Counted from the stretch's first letter, positions 24,251-33,834 are shown. The stretch: 64,000 nt of DNA from Glaciihabitans tibetensis (GCF_003003265.1 NZ_PVTL01000006.1:1-64000), one strand, 5' to 3'. The notes: generated by a model not told the origin, from the sequence alone. Program-made: numbers and translations.

Positions 24251-25597
24251 ATGAGCTTGCAGTCATCCGCTTCACCGCGCGCCCCCAGGTGGTCGCGCGC
24301 CCGACGGGTGATTGCACTGCTTTCCGTTGTCGGCGTGCTCGCGACGGGTGCTGTCGTGACGACCGAAGTGTCGCCCGCCTGGGCCATCGACTACCCCTCC
24401 TGGTCCGACGTCGAGGCCGCGCGAGCCGATCAGGCCGCGTCGCAGGCGCAGGTCACCGAGATCCAGGCGTTGCTCGCCCAGCTCGAATCCGAGCTGGCGG
24501 CAGCCCAGGCCGACGCCGAAGCCAAGGGAACCGCTTACCAGGAGGCGGAGCAGGAGTACTTCGAAGCCACCGTCACCGCGGGGGAACTGCGCGCTAAGGC
24601 GGATGCCGCCGCGGCCGTCGCCGTCGAATCCCAAACCCGCGCGGGCCAGCTTGCCGCCCAGCTCGCTCGCACGGGCAGCAACGACCTCACCCTCAACCTT
24701 CTGCTCAATGGCGAAGACGTTGAGGACATGCTCGCCACGATGGGGCAGGCCGGCAAGGTCTCCGAGCAGGCAAACGAGATCTACGAGAAGGCCGTCCAGG
24801 ACAAAAATGCCGCGCAATCTTTGACGGATCAGGCGGATGTCGCGGCCGGGGTTCTGGAAGGGCTCAAAGCCGACGCCGCCGCGGCGTTCGAAGTCGCGCA
24901 GGTAGCCTCGGTTGCCGCAGCCGATACGGTCGCGGTTTCCGCGGTGCACAAGGATGAGCTCGAAGCGCAATTGGCCTCCCTCACCTCGGCGGTCGCGACC
25001 ACCGAAGCGCAGTACCAGGCTGGCGTTGTCGAGCGTGCGAGAATCGCGGCCGCAGAAGAAGCTGCCCGCGTCGCCGCGGCTCGAGCGGAAGCGGCGGCTG
25101 CCGCGGCTGCCGCAGCCAGTTCCGGCGGCGGTGGTGGCGGCGGCGGCGCTGTGGGCGGCAGTACCGTGCCCGGCGCCGTCAATGGCAATGGCTGGGCGAA
25201 GCCGGCGAACGGATCGATCAGCTCCGGCTACGGCTACCGTATCCACCCGGTTTCTGGTGGCAGCCGCCTTCACTCGGGCACCGACCTGGCTGGCGGATGT
25301 GGCATCCCGATCTACGCCGCCCATTCGGGAACCGTGCAGTACGCCGGTGTGTACGGCACTTACGGCAACTGGGTGCTGATCAACAACGGTGACGGCATCT
25401 CCACGGGCTATGCGCACATCGTGAACGGCGGAATCCGCGTCGCGGTCGGCCAGCAGGTCGCTGCCGGCGATGTCATCGCGTACGTCGGATCGACGGGCGC
25501 ATCCACCGGGTGCCACCTTCACTTCGAGGTGCGCGTCAACGGCGTGGCCACCAACGCTGTGCCGTACATGCGCAACGTCGGCATCACCCTCGGCTGA
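24251..25597 (+). CDS. M23 family peptidase with coiled-coil region
   Basis: A 448-residue exported cell-wall hydrolase, probably cutting peptidoglycan cross-bridges. A long signal peptide ends at about residue 45 (SPAWA). Residues 50-300 are Ala/Glu/Gln-rich and predicted coiled coil, as in septal hydrolase regulators. A Gly-rich linker follows. The LytM/M23 domain shows HSGTDLA (first zinc His and Asp) and HLHFEVR (catalytic and zinc His), both complete. The start is ATG 24251; the frame extends upstream to 24077 without a plausible signal. A complex repeat region follows the gene. Confidence 0.92.
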   Translation: MSLQSSASPRAPRWSRARRVIALLSVVGVLATGAVVTTEVSPAWAIDYPSWSDVEAARADQAASQAQVTEIQALLAQLESELAAAQADAEAKGTAYQEAEQEYFEATVTAGELRAKADAAAAVAVESQTRAGQLAAQLARTGSNDLTLNLLLNGEDVEDMLATMGQAGKVSEQANEIYEKAVQDKNAAQSLTDQADVAAGVLEGLKADAAAAFEVAQVASVAAADTVAVSAVHKDELEAQLASLTSAVATTEAQYQAGVVERARIAAAEEAARVAAARAEAAAAAAAAASSGGGGGGGGAVGGSTVPGAVNGNGWAKPANGSISSGYGYRIHPVSGGSRLHSGTDLAGGCGIPIYAAHSGTVQYAGVYGTYGNWVLINNGDGISTGYAHIVNGGIRVAVGQQVAAGDVIAYVGSTGASTGCHLHFEVRVNGVATNAVPYMRNVGITLG

Positions 25598-25770
25598 TCG
25601 CGCCTAGCGCGCGGGGTCGCCGCGGTAGTTGGCTGCTCACCGCGGTAGTTGTCCGGCAGCCATGACGTCGCCGCGGTAGAAACTCACTCGCCGCGGTAGA
25701 TATATCTACCGCATCGAGTATGTTTCTGCCGCAGCGATCGACTGCGGACTGGGTTTCTACCGCAGCGAGC
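25598..25770. repeat. Complex intergenic element A, TAG arm
   Basis: CGCGGTAG occurs at 25621, 25641, 25672 and 25692. The reverse form CTRCCGC occurs at about 25705, 25726 and 25757. GCGGTAGAAAC (25673-25683) can pair perfectly with GTTTCTACCGC (25753-25763). A 20-bp perfect palindrome with arms GCGGTAGATA is centred at 25702/25703 (25693-25712). The same family occurs at 44261-44410. Confidence 0.75.
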
Positions 25771-25832
25771 TTCAGTAATTAGTTGCGTGGTAGTGGATAT
25801 CAGGTGTCAGCGTTTCGCCGCGGAGTTCACTC

Positions 25833-25856
25833 GCAGCAGCAGCAGCAGCAGCAGCA
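25833..25856 (+). repeat. (GCA)8 microsatellite
   Basis: Eight perfect GCA triplets, followed by an imperfect continuation to 25870, lie in the middle of intergenic element A. They are not inside a supported gene. Confidence 0.9.
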
Positions 25857-25877
25857 GCGGCAGCAGCGGCGTCAGCG

Positions 25878-25975
25878 TCCCGGATGGAGAGAGCTGCTCC
25901 CGGATGAAGCTAGGACTCCGTCCGGGAGGTCTCTTCTCCATCCGCGAGCATCAGTTCCCCCATCCGCGAGCACTT
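25878..25975. repeat. Complex intergenic element A, CCGGATGGAGA arm
   Basis: Repeated words are CCCGGATGGAGAG, CCCGGATGAAG, CCGTCCGGGAGG, TCTTCTCCATCCGCGAGCA and CCCATCCGCGAGCA. Their order and inverted layout match 44430-44530 in element B. Confidence 0.65.
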
Positions 25976-25982
25976 AACGCAA

Positions 25983-26010
25983 GAACGGCCCCGCCGAAGC
26001 GAGGCCGTTC
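25983..26010. terminator. Bidirectional terminator between the M23 gene and ppa
   Basis: GAACGGCC (25983-25990) pairs perfectly with GGCCGTTC (26003-26010), 12-nt loop, between two convergent genes. Confidence 0.65.
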
Positions 26011-26027
26011 CGTAGTGCGAGGGGAAC

Positions 26028-26522
26028 CTAGTGCGCGCCCTCGGCGGCCAGCTTCACGATGCCGGCTTCGATAATCGCCTCGGCCTCCGCTGCGTCGCCC
26101 CAGCCCTCGGTCTTGACCCACTTGCCGGGCTCGAGGTCCTTGTAGTGCTCGAAGAAGTGCTCGATCTCCTTGCGGGTGAACTCCGGGATGTCGTTGATGT
26201 CCTGGATATGCGACCAGCGCGGGTCTTTGGCGGGCACGGCGATGACCTTGGCGTCTGAGCCGCCGTCATCCGTCATGTTGAACACCGCGACCGGGCGCAC
26301 GGACACGCCCACGCCGGGGAACAGTGGGTAGTCGAGAAGCACGAGGACGTCAACGGGATCGCCGTCGAGTCCGAGGGTGTTCTCGAAGAACCCGTAGTCG
26401 GTGGGGTACACAAAAGTAGTGAAGAGCACGCGGTCGAGATAAACCCGGCCGGTCACGTGGTCGACTTCGTACTTATTGCGGCTCCCCTTGGGGATCTCGA
26501 TAACGGCGTCGTAAGCGGCCAT
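26028..26522 (-). CDS. ppa: Inorganic pyrophosphatase
   Basis: A 164-residue family I soluble pyrophosphatase that hydrolyses PPi from biosynthetic reactions. The signature DGDPVD (53-58) carries the metal-binding aspartates. [22 protein letters not shown] and [11 protein letters not shown] are as in other bacterial enzymes. A conserved Lys/Tyr pair near the end ([12 protein letters not shown]) is present. It is divergent from tilS with a 46-bp gap, so both promoters are compressed or overlap. Confidence 0.96.
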   Translation of the reverse strand: MAAYDAVIEIPKGSRNKYEVDHVTGRVYLDRVLFTTFVYPTDYGFFENTLGLDGDPVDVLVLLDYPLFPGVGVSVRPVAVFNMTDDGGSDAKVIAVPAKDPRWSHIQDINDIPEFTRKEIEHFFEHYKDLEPGKWVKTEGWGDAAEAEAIIEAGIVKLAAEGAH

Positions 26523-26568
26523 AAAGCGTGCTCCTTGGGTTCTCGGTTTGCTGCAATAACGTTACTGG

Positions 26569-27675
26569 ATGGACTCCGACCGCCGCCCCCGCCTCACGCC
26601 AGCGATTGCGGACGTTCGTCGCGCCGTCCGTGAAGCACTCCTGACCCTGCCCAGAGACGCCAGAGACGCCAGAGACGGCAGAGACGGCGGCGAGGGCAAG
26701 AGCGGCAGCGGCGCCGGCGGCGGCGGAGCAGTCGACGCACGCGCGGCCAGCGAGCCGGACGCGCCCCTCGTGCTCGTCGCGCTGAGCGGCGGCCCGGATT
26801 CGCTTGCGCTTGCCGCAGCGACCGCGTTCGAGGCGCCGCGTGCGGGGTTGCGTGCCGGGGCCGTGATCGTTGACCACAATCTTCAGGCAGGATCGGCGGA
26901 TGTCGCGGAGCAGGCCGCTGCCCACGCGCGGGCCCTGGGGCTCGACCCGGTACTGGTCCGGCAGGTGACCGTAGCCACCAGCGCTGACGGCGGAGGTCCG
27001 GAGGCGGCCGCCAGAACCGCGCGCTACGACGCCCTCGCGAGCGCGGCGGAGCGCACCGGCGCGACGGCGGTACTGCTCGGCCACACCCTCGATGACCAGG
27101 CCGAGACCGTACTGCTGGGCCTCGCCCGTGGCAGCGGCGCGGGCAGCGTTCGGGGGATGGAGGCACGAAACGGCCTCTACCTGCGTCCCCTGCTCCGGAT
27201 CCGTCGCGCGAGCACCGTGGGCTTCTGCGCCGAATCGGGCCTTGAGGCGTGGACCGATCCGCAGAACTCCGACCCGGCGTTTTCGCGGGTGCGGGTGCGC
27301 ACGGTTGTGTTGCCGATGCTCGAGGCCGAGCTGGGGCCCGGGATCGCCGAGGCGCTCGCCCGCACCGCAGAGCAGTTGCGGGAGGACGACGACGCCCTCG
27401 ATCACTTCGCCGAGGAAGTGGCCGAGGAACTCGCGGATATCGCCGACGGCGGCATTTCGCTGCCGGTGCGAGCACTCGCGAGCAATCCCGCAGCCCTTCG
27501 ACAGCGCCTGATCCGGTTGGCCGTGCAGAGCGAATTTCACCTGTCGCTGAGCCGGGCGCACACCCTCGAGGTGGCTCGCCTGGTCACCCACTGGCACGGG
27601 CAGGGACCGCTCGACCTGCCGGGCATTAGGGTTGAGAGGCAGGGCGGCCTGCTAGTTTTCACCGCTAACCGATAG
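26569..27675 (+). CDS. tilS: tRNA(Ile)-lysidine synthase
   Basis: A 368-residue PP-loop ATPase that converts C34 of tRNA-Ile(CAU) to lysidine. The ATP-binding SGGPDS is at 73-78, and the catalytic region GHTLDDQAETVLLGLARGSG follows. The start is ATG 26569. The N-terminal 60 residues are unusual: a short DARDARDGRDGG repeat and a Gly-rich stretch precede the enzyme core, which normally begins near residue 15-20. The C-terminal part is shortened, as is usual in actinobacteria. hpt follows after 13 bp, the conserved pairing. Confidence 0.94.
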   Translation: MDSDRRPRLTPAIADVRRAVREALLTLPRDARDARDGRDGGEGKSGSGAGGGGAVDARAASEPDAPLVLVALSGGPDSLALAAATAFEAPRAGLRAGAVIVDHNLQAGSADVAEQAAAHARALGLDPVLVRQVTVATSADGGGPEAAARTARYDALASAAERTGATAVLLGHTLDDQAETVLLGLARGSGAGSVRGMEARNGLYLRPLLRIRRASTVGFCAESGLEAWTDPQNSDPAFSRVRVRTVVLPMLEAELGPGIAEALARTAEQLREDDDALDHFAEEVAEELADIADGGISLPVRALASNPAALRQRLIRLAVQSEFHLSLSRAHTLEVARLVTHWHGQGPLDLPGIRVERQGGLLVFTANR

Positions 27676-27688
27676 GACCCCACACCCC

Positions 27689-28240
27689 ATGGAACTCAGC
27701 GACGTCTCTGCTGATCTGACCGAGGTGCTCTTCACCGAAGAGCAGATTCACGCCAAAATTGCCGAACTCTGCCGCGCCATCGAGGCGGATTATGCCGGTG
27801 AGCGGGTACTTCTGGTCGGTGTGCTCCGCGGAGCGGTGATGGTGATGGCCGACCTCGCCCGCGAGCTCAAGCTGCACATCGACATGGACTGGATGGCCGT
27901 CTCCTCCTATGGTGCGGGCACCCAGTCCAGCGGCGTCGTTCGCATTCTCAAGGACCTCGACTCCGACCTGCACGGTCGCAAGGTGCTGATCGTCGAGGAC
28001 ATCATCGATTCTGGCCTCACCCTGTCGTGGCTGAAGAAGAACCTTCAGGCCCGCGGAGCCGAGTCCGTCGAGATCTGCGCGCTCCTGCGTAAGCCCGAGG
28101 CCGCCAAGGTTCAGGTTGACGTCAAGTACATCGGATTCGAGATCCCCAACGCCTTCGTTGTGGGGTACGGACTGGACTACGCCGAGAAGTACCGCAACCT
28201 CCGTGGCATCGGCGTGCTCGCGCCGCACATCTACGCGTAG
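27689..28240 (+). CDS. hpt: Hypoxanthine phosphoribosyltransferase
   Basis: A 183-residue purine salvage enzyme that makes IMP/GMP from hypoxanthine/guanine and PRPP. The PRPP motif VEDIIDSGLTL is at 102-112, and LLVGVLRGAVMVMADL forms the PPi loop. The tilS-hpt-ftsH order is widely conserved in Gram-positive bacteria. After the stop the sequence CGCCTGCGTACGCC and CGCACCTGCGTACACGCC look like degenerate copies of the hpt end. A 188-bp gap without recognised structure leads to ftsH. Confidence 0.95.
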   Translation: MELSDVSADLTEVLFTEEQIHAKIAELCRAIEADYAGERVLLVGVLRGAVMVMADLARELKLHIDMDWMAVSSYGAGTQSSGVVRILKDLDSDLHGRKVLIVEDIIDSGLTLSWLKKNLQARGAESVEICALLRKPEAAKVQVDVKYIGFEIPNAFVVGYGLDYAEKYRNLRGIGVLAPHIYA

Positions 28241-28428
28241 CGCCTGCGTACGCCCCGCACCTGCGTACACGCCACAGCTGCGGATTCACCACCTTGTAGT
28301 CGCCCCCGCGAGGGGTAAATAATCCCGGTTACGCCCACGGCAAACATCCAGCGGCCATCCAGCGCTAGCGCTGTACCCTGACAGTCACGCAACTCGAGGA
28401 AGGTGAAGGGCGCCATGCCCGGATCATC

Positions 28429-30432
28429 ATGGATATGAAGCGCATATTTCGCGGACCGATTGTCTACATTGTGCTGGCAGTCGTCCTGGTCTGGATCGGC
28501 TCCAGCCTCCTGACCGGCAGCGGTTTCCGCGAGGTCACCACCCAGGAGGGCCTTGACCTCCTCGACGGCAGCACGGTGTCGTCGGCCAAGATCGTTGACG
28601 GCGAACAGCGCGTCGACCTCACCCTCGACGAGGCGGACGGTGACAACGGCACCAAGGTGCAGTTCTACTACGTCGCGCCACGTGGCACCGAAGTTGTCGA
28701 GGCCATCAGCGCCTCCAACGCCGACTTCGACGACGAGGTACCGCAGACCAGCCTGCTGTCTTCGCTCATCGGCATCCTCCTTCCCTTCCTGATCATCGGT
28801 GTGATCTTCTACTTCCTGTTTATGCGCATGCAGGGTGGCGGAAACAAGGTCATGCAGTTCGGCAAGTCCAAGGCCCGTCTGGTGAGTAAGGATGCTGCGA
28901 AGGTGACCTTCGCGGATGTGGCAGGTGCTGACGAAGCCATCGAAGAGCTCGAAGAGATCAAGGACTTCCTGAAGGACCCCGCGCGGTTCCAGGCGGTCGG
29001 AGCCCGTATCCCCAAGGGCGTCCTCCTCTACGGCCCTCCCGGAACCGGTAAGACCCTGCTTGCCCGCGCCGTCGCCGGGGAAGCGGGAGTTCCGTTCTAC
29101 TCGATCTCCGGTTCCGACTTCGTCGAGATGTTCGTGGGTGTGGGTGCCAGCCGGGTGCGTGACCTCTTCACCCAGGCCAAGGAGAATTCGCCCGCGATCA
29201 TCTTCGTTGACGAGATCGACGCCGTCGGCCGCCACCGCGGTGCCGGCATCGGCGGCGGAAACGACGAGCGCGAGCAGACCCTCAACCAGCTGCTGGTGGA
29301 GATGGACGGCTTCGACCCCAAGACGAACGTGATCCTGATCGCGGCGACGAACCGTCCGGACGTGCTCGACCCCGCGCTGCTGCGCCCCGGTCGCTTTGAC
29401 CGCCAGATCGGCGTGGACGCTCCCGACCTCAAGGGACGCCAGCGCATCCTCGAGGTGCACGGCAAGGGCAAGCCCCTCGCCGCCGGTGTCAACCTCGAGA
29501 TCCTCGCCCGCAAAACTCCGGGATTCACCGGAGCCGACCTGGCCAACGTGCTCAACGAGGCCGCGCTGCTGACCGCGCGGTCCAACGCCCAGCTGATCGA
29601 CAACCGGGCCCTCGATGAGGCCGTCGACCGCGTCATGGCCGGCCCACAGCGTCGCTCCCGCATCATGGCCGACAAGGAAAAGCTCATCACGGCCTACCAC
29701 GAGGGTGGACACGCCCTCGCCGCCGCTGCCATGCGCCACACCGACCCGGTCACCAAGGTCACGATCCTTCCCCGCGGCCGCGCCCTCGGCTACACGATGG
29801 TGCTGCCGCTCGAGGACAAGTACTCCGTCACCCGCAACGAGCTGCTCGACCAGCTCGCCTACGCGATGGGCGGCCGGGTTGCCGAGGAGATCGTCTTCCA
29901 CGACCCCACTACCGGCGCCTCCAATGACATCGAGAAGGCGACATCCACCGCACGCCGCATGGTCACCGAGTACGGCATGAGCGCCGTGGTCGGATCCGTC
30001 AAGCTGGGCACCTCGAGTGGCGAACCGTTTATGGGGCGCGACATGGGGTCGGGCCGCGACTACTCCGAGAACATTGCCGAGACGGTGGATGCCGAGGTGC
30101 GTGTACTCATCGAGCAGGCTCACGATGAGGCGTGGGAGGTACTGAACAACAACCGCGACGTGCTCGACCGTCTCGCCACCGAGCTCCTGGAGAAGGAGAC
30201 GCTCGACCACGAGCAGCTCGCCGAGATCTTCAAGGACGTGCAGAAGCTCGCCGAGCGTCCGCAGTGGCTGTCCAGCGTCAAGCGCCCGGTCTCCGATCTG
30301 CCAGCGGTACTCGTTCCCGCGAAGGCGCCGATCGATGCCGGTTCGGTCGACGGTGGCGTCGGCTCCGAGCCCCCCGCCAAGCCGGAGCGGGCTCCGCGTC
30401 CGCGGAAGTCGCCCGGCATCGCCACAGCCTGA
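28429..30432 (+). CDS. ftsH: ATP-dependent zinc metalloprotease FtsH
   Basis: A 667-residue membrane-bound AAA protease. Two transmembrane helices (about 10-28 and 112-131) flank an extracytoplasmic domain. The AAA module has GPPGTGKT (202-209), a Walker B ending IIFVDEID, and the second region of homology with NRPD and RPGRFDRQI. The zinc site is HEGGH (424-428). The C-terminal tail is Pro/Ala-rich, as in many actinobacteria. It degrades membrane and regulatory proteins. folE starts 7 bp after the stop, so ftsH heads the folate operon. Confidence 0.97.
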   Translation: MDMKRIFRGPIVYIVLAVVLVWIGSSLLTGSGFREVTTQEGLDLLDGSTVSSAKIVDGEQRVDLTLDEADGDNGTKVQFYYVAPRGTEVVEAISASNADFDDEVPQTSLLSSLIGILLPFLIIGVIFYFLFMRMQGGGNKVMQFGKSKARLVSKDAAKVTFADVAGADEAIEELEEIKDFLKDPARFQAVGARIPKGVLLYGPPGTGKTLLARAVAGEAGVPFYSISGSDFVEMFVGVGASRVRDLFTQAKENSPAIIFVDEIDAVGRHRGAGIGGGNDEREQTLNQLLVEMDGFDPKTNVILIAATNRPDVLDPALLRPGRFDRQIGVDAPDLKGRQRILEVHGKGKPLAAGVNLEILARKTPGFTGADLANVLNEAALLTARSNAQLIDNRALDEAVDRVMAGPQRRSRIMADKEKLITAYHEGGHALAAAAMRHTDPVTKVTILPRGRALGYTMVLPLEDKYSVTRNELLDQLAYAMGGRVAEEIVFHDPTTGASNDIEKATSTARRMVTEYGMSAVVGSVKLGTSSGEPFMGRDMGSGRDYSENIAETVDAEVRVLIEQAHDEAWEVLNNNRDVLDRLATELLEKETLDHEQLAEIFKDVQKLAERPQWLSSVKRPVSDLPAVLVPAKAPIDAGSVDGGVGSEPPAKPERAPRPRKSPGIATA

Positions 30433-30439
30433 GTCGCCG

Positions 30440-31021
30440 ATGGCTCCCATCGACACCGGGCGCATCGAAGCGGCAGTCGCCGAGATTCTCGCGGCGATCG
30501 GTGACGACGCGTCCCGCCCCGGCCTCGCCACCACGCCGCAACGCGTCGCCCAGGCCTACACCGAGTTCTTCAGCGGCGTCGGGGTCGACCCGACCGTGCA
30601 CCTCGCCGAAACCGCGGATCTGAGGGCGGATGCCGACGAGCTCAGCGAACTCGTGGTGCTGCGAGGCATCGAATTCCGCTCGATGTGCGAACACCACCTG
30701 CTGCCCTTCACCGGGGTAGTGCACATCGCCTACGCTCCGCGCACCCGGATCGTCGGTCTCGGCAAATTGCCGAGGGTTGTGGAAACGGTTGCGTCGCGCC
30801 CTCAGGTGCAGGAGCGGTTGACCGAGGAGATCGCCGACGCTCTCGTCGCCGGTCTCGACCCGCTCGGTGTGCTCGTCGTGGTCGACGCGACCCACAGCTG
30901 CGTGTCGACCCGCGGCACCCGCCAGGCTAACTCGACGACGCTCACCCTCGCGTCGCGGGGCACGCTGGCCGACCCGGTTCTGCGCGCCGAGACCATCGCG
31001 CTGATCGGGTCGCGGCCATGA
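30440..31021 (+). CDS. folE: GTP cyclohydrolase I (FolE)
   Basis: A 193-residue type IA enzyme that converts GTP to 7,8-dihydroneopterin triphosphate, the first step of folate synthesis. Zinc ligands are Cys83 and His in MCEHHLLPF and Cys154 in HSCVSTRG. The remaining active-site motif YAPRTRIVGLGKLPRVV is intact. The start is ATG 30440, 7 bp after ftsH. An in-frame upstream extension to 30335 overlaps ftsH and is rejected. The stop overlaps the folP start (ATGA). Confidence 0.95.
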   Translation: MAPIDTGRIEAAVAEILAAIGDDASRPGLATTPQRVAQAYTEFFSGVGVDPTVHLAETADLRADADELSELVVLRGIEFRSMCEHHLLPFTGVVHIAYAPRTRIVGLGKLPRVVETVASRPQVQERLTEEIADALVAGLDPLGVLVVVDATHSCVSTRGTRQANSTTLTLASRGTLADPVLRAETIALIGSRP

Positions 31022-31824
31022 GCCGACCGGTGATCCTCGGGATTCTCAACGTCACCCCCGACTCCTTCAGCGACGGCGGCCGCTGGGTCGACCCGGCCGC
31101 CGCGACCGCCCATGCTCTCGAGCTGGTCAGGCAGGGCGCGGACGTCATTGACATCGGCGGGGAGTCCACCCGGCCCGGTGCAGAACGCGTGCCTGCGGAA
31201 CAGGAACTGGCGCGGGTGTTGCCGATCGTGCGGGAGCTGGCGGGCAGCGGCATCCGTCTCAGCATCGACACAATGAACGCGTCCACGGCGGGTGCCTGCG
31301 CCGAGGCAGGAGCCGAGTTCATCAACGACGTTTCCGGTGGCCTCGCCGATCCGGACATGTACGCGGTGGTGGCGGGCAGCGGGGTCAGGTACATCGCGAT
31401 GCACTGGCGTGAGCACAGTGCCACCATGCAGGCCGCGCCGCTGTACACCGAGGTGGTCAGCGAGGTGCGCGCTGAGCTGGGCGAGCGTATCGCCGGCGCG
31501 ATCGCCGCGGGAATCGAGCCCGCGAGACTCATCGTCGACCCGGGCCTCGGGTTCTCCAAGACAGCGGACCACAACTGGCAGCTGCTCGCCGGGCTGCCCG
31601 AGCTGGTCGGCCTCGGCTTTCCGGTGCTCGTCGGAGCCTCGCGCAAGGGATTTTTGGCCGACTTCGCCGCGGGCGGCACCGCCCCGGCCGAGCGCGACGA
31701 CGCGACCGCCACGATCAGTGCTCTGTCGGCGCAGGCCGGAGCGTGGGGAGTTCGGGTGCACAACGTCGCTGCCACCCGGCGCGCGCTTGCGGTGTGGGAC
31801 CGCTGGGACGAGGCCAGAGCATGA
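31018..31824 (+). CDS. folP: Dihydropteroate synthase
   Basis: A 268-residue TIM-barrel enzyme that joins p-aminobenzoate to hydroxymethyl-dihydropterin diphosphate and is the sulfonamide target. Both signatures are present: GILNVTPDSFSDGG near the N-terminus and DIGGESTRPGA. SIDTMNA, FINDVSGG, VDPGLGFSK and GASRKGFL complete the active site. ATGA overlaps couple it with folE upstream and folB downstream. Confidence 0.96.
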   Translation: MSRPVILGILNVTPDSFSDGGRWVDPAAATAHALELVRQGADVIDIGGESTRPGAERVPAEQELARVLPIVRELAGSGIRLSIDTMNASTAGACAEAGAEFINDVSGGLADPDMYAVVAGSGVRYIAMHWREHSATMQAAPLYTEVVSEVRAELGERIAGAIAAGIEPARLIVDPGLGFSKTADHNWQLLAGLPELVGLGFPVLVGASRKGFLADFAAGGTAPAERDDATATISALSAQAGAWGVRVHNVAATRRALAVWDRWDEARA

Positions 31825-32228
31825 ACGACCAGAGCTCGAACGGCCCGAGCACGGGCGGCCAGGTTCCCCTCGACACGATCACGCTTACCGGGCTGCGCGC
31901 GTCCGCGTTCCACGGGGTCTTCGACCACGAGCGGCGTGACGGCCAGGACTTCTTCATCGACGTCACGGTGCACCTCGACTTCACCGCGGCAGCCGCCGGC
32001 GACGAGCTCGCAGAGACCGTGCACTACGGGGTCCTCGCCGAGCAGGTGGTCGCGGCCGTGGAACGTGACCCGGTCGACCTGATCGAGACGGTCGCGGAGC
32101 GCGTCGCGGCAGTAGCCCTGGAGCATCGCGCGGTGCAGCTGGTGCAGGTCACCATTCACAAGCCGGGCGCACCCATCACGGTTCCGTTCGTCGATGTCGC
32201 GGTCAGCATCACGCGGAGGCGACCGTGA
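31821..32228 (+). CDS. folB: Dihydroneopterin aldolase
   Basis: A 135-residue enzyme that forms 6-hydroxymethyl-dihydropterin. The motif ITLTGLRASAFHGVFDHERRDGQDFFIDVTV contains the pterin-binding residues. YGVLAEQV, LIETVAERVA and the terminal VTIHKPGAPI with the catalytic Lys are present. About 15 extra Ser/Asn-rich residues lead in. The start is ATG 31821 within the folP stop. The end overlaps folK (GTGA). Confidence 0.94.
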   Translation: MNDQSSNGPSTGGQVPLDTITLTGLRASAFHGVFDHERRDGQDFFIDVTVHLDFTAAAAGDELAETVHYGVLAEQVVAAVERDPVDLIETVAERVAAVALEHRAVQLVQVTIHKPGAPITVPFVDVAVSITRRRP

Positions 32229-32836
32229 TCCGCAAGGAACGGATCAACCCGGCGACCGTCCCGCCGGCTCCGGCGACGGCGCCAGCGCCAGCTGCAACTC
32301 CAGCTCCAACGACGGAGCCTCCGGCCGCGGACGGCGTGGTCGCGATCCTGTCGCTGGGCAGCAACCTGGGAGATCGCGAGCGGACGATTCGGGATGCCAC
32401 GGCGCGGGTCGCTGGCATCGACCGGGTGACTCTCACCGGAGCATCCGCCCTGGTCGAAACGCCCGCCCTCAAACTCGACGGCATCGACCACGCAGCCCCC
32501 GCCTACCTCAACGCGATCCTGCGCGTCAGCACCACGCTCGCCCCGGAGCAACTGCTTGAGGCCGTGAACGCCATCGAGAACGCCCTCGGGCGCGTGCGGG
32601 TCGAACGCTGGGGCGATCGCACCCTCGACATCGACATCGTGACCTTCGGCGACGTTGTGAGCGACGACGCGACGCTCACCCTGCCGCACCCGCGGGCCGC
32701 CGAGCGCGGATTTGTGCTGGTGCCGTGGCTCGAGCTCGACCCGCACGCGGTGTTGCCCGGGCGCGGTGCGGTGAGCGCGTTGCCCGCCGCGACCAGCAAC
32801 GATGTGCAACCCTATTCAGCGGAGGCCCTGCTGTGA
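32225..32836 (+). CDS. folK: HPPK (2-amino-4-hydroxy-6-hydroxymethyldihydropteridine diphosphokinase)
   Basis: A 203-residue kinase that pyrophosphorylates hydroxymethyl-dihydropterin to make the FolP substrate. The core starts at about residue 37 (AILSLGSNLGDRE). AYLNAILRV, GDRTLDIDIV with the magnesium-binding Asp pair, and LPHPRAAERGFVLVPW are all present. The first 36 residues are a Pro/Ala/Thr-rich tail not found in most HPPKs. It starts with GTG overlapping folB and ends overlapping the DUF3180 gene, both as GTGA. Confidence 0.94.
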   Translation: MIRKERINPATVPPAPATAPAPAATPAPTTEPPAADGVVAILSLGSNLGDRERTIRDATARVAGIDRVTLTGASALVETPALKLDGIDHAAPAYLNAILRVSTTLAPEQLLEAVNAIENALGRVRVERWGDRTLDIDIVTFGDVVSDDATLTLPHPRAAERGFVLVPWLELDPHAVLPGRGAVSALPAATSNDVQPYSAEALL

Positions 32837-33312
32837 AACGAACTCGTCCGCTGCCGCTTGTGCTGTTTGCTGCCGTCGGCGGCGCCGCGGTGTGGCTGCT
32901 GGAGATCGCGCTGCTGGCCGCCGGGCGTCCCGCTGCGGTTCCGCCGACCACCCTGGCGCTTGCGCTCGCCGTTATCGGCATCCTGGACCTTGCCCTGGCG
33001 ATCCCGATCCGGAGGGCAGTGCGCGACCGTGCGCGCTCGCGGATTGACCCGTTTTACGCGACCCGGGTTGCCGTGCTTGCCAAGGCCTCGAGCCTTGCGG
33101 GTTCGCTCGCCGTGGGCGTCGGCGCTGGCATCCTCATTTTTCTCCTCACCCGGTCGGTGCTCGCGGTAGGCTCGGTTTTGATGGCGGTCGCCACCGTTGT
33201 TGGTGCGATTGTTCTGCTGGTCGCAGGCCTTATTGCTGAACACTTGTGCAGCATTCCGCCGGACGAAGACGACCACCTGGACAACGGCACCGTGGTGGTG
33301 CGCCCGCACTGA
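32833..33312 (+). CDS. DUF3180 family membrane protein
   Basis: A 159-residue protein with four predicted transmembrane helices (about 8-30, 38-60, 82-105 and 112-135) and a short acidic tail. Actinobacterial folK genes are very often followed by this family, and that context supports the assignment. The start is GTG 32833 in the folK stop (GTGA). The biochemical role is unknown. Two PH-domain membrane proteins follow. Confidence 0.85.
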   Translation: MKRTRPLPLVLFAAVGGAAVWLLEIALLAAGRPAAVPPTTLALALAVIGILDLALAIPIRRAVRDRARSRIDPFYATRVAVLAKASSLAGSLAVGVGAGILIFLLTRSVLAVGSVLMAVATVVGAIVLLVAGLIAEHLCSIPPDEDDHLDNGTVVVRPH

Positions 33313-33348
33313 TTGCCGCGACGCGGAGACTAGAAGCTGAGGACCCAA

Positions 33349-33834
33349 GTGACCGACCGTCTCGAACTGCCGGACACAGAGTGGCATCGGGTTTCCCCGA
33401 AATATATCGTCGTTGACGTCGTCGGAGCGATCATCACGGGGGTCATCCTCGTCGCCGCCACGAGCATTCCCGCCTGGCTGACCGACATCATGTGGCTCTG
33501 GGCGATCCCCGCCGCGACCGCGCTGATCTCGCTGGCCACCATCGCCTTTGTTCCGCGTCGGGTGCGCTCGATCGGCTATACGCTCCGCGAGGACGACCTG
33601 CTGTTCCGGCGCGGGCTGATGTTCCAGCGCTTCGTCGCGGTGCCCTACGGCCGGATGCAGCTGGTAGACATCAATCGCGGGCCGCTCGCGCGAGCGCTGG
33701 GCCTCAGCGAACTCCGTTTCGTCACCGCGGCTGCAGCGACCGGCGTTGTGATCCCCGGGCTGGCCGACACCGACGCCGAGCAATTGCGCGATCGTCTGGT
33801 GGAGCTGGCGGAGAGTCGTCGGGCGGGGTTGTGA
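33349..33834 (+). CDS. Membrane protein with bacterial PH domain (YdbS-like)
   Basis: A 161-residue protein. Two transmembrane helices (about 20-42 and 47-67) precede one bPH_2 (DUF304) domain with the typical GYTLREDDLLFRRGLMFQRFVAVPYGRMQLVDINRGPLARALGLSELRFVTA. It starts with GTG 33349 behind CTGAGGAC. Its stop overlaps the start of the larger PH protein, so the two form the common YdbS/YdbT pair. Such pairs have been linked to membrane or lantibiotic stress in Bacillus; the role here is unknown. Confidence 0.87.
   Translation: MTDRLELPDTEWHRVSPKYIVVDVVGAIITGVILVAATSIPAWLTDIMWLWAIPAATALISLATIAFVPRRVRSIGYTLREDDLLFRRGLMFQRFVAVPYGRMQLVDINRGPLARALGLSELRFVTAAAATGVVIPGLADTDAEQLRDRLVELAESRRAGL

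Noticed and set aside
25598-25975. CRISPR array at element A (and B at 44250-44530)
   Set aside because: Repeats are short, in both orientations and irregularly spaced, with no uniform spacers and no cas genes in the window.
28231-30534. A 767-codon frame antisense to ftsH
   Set aside because: It is a shadow of high third-position GC; the sense strand is a complete FtsH.
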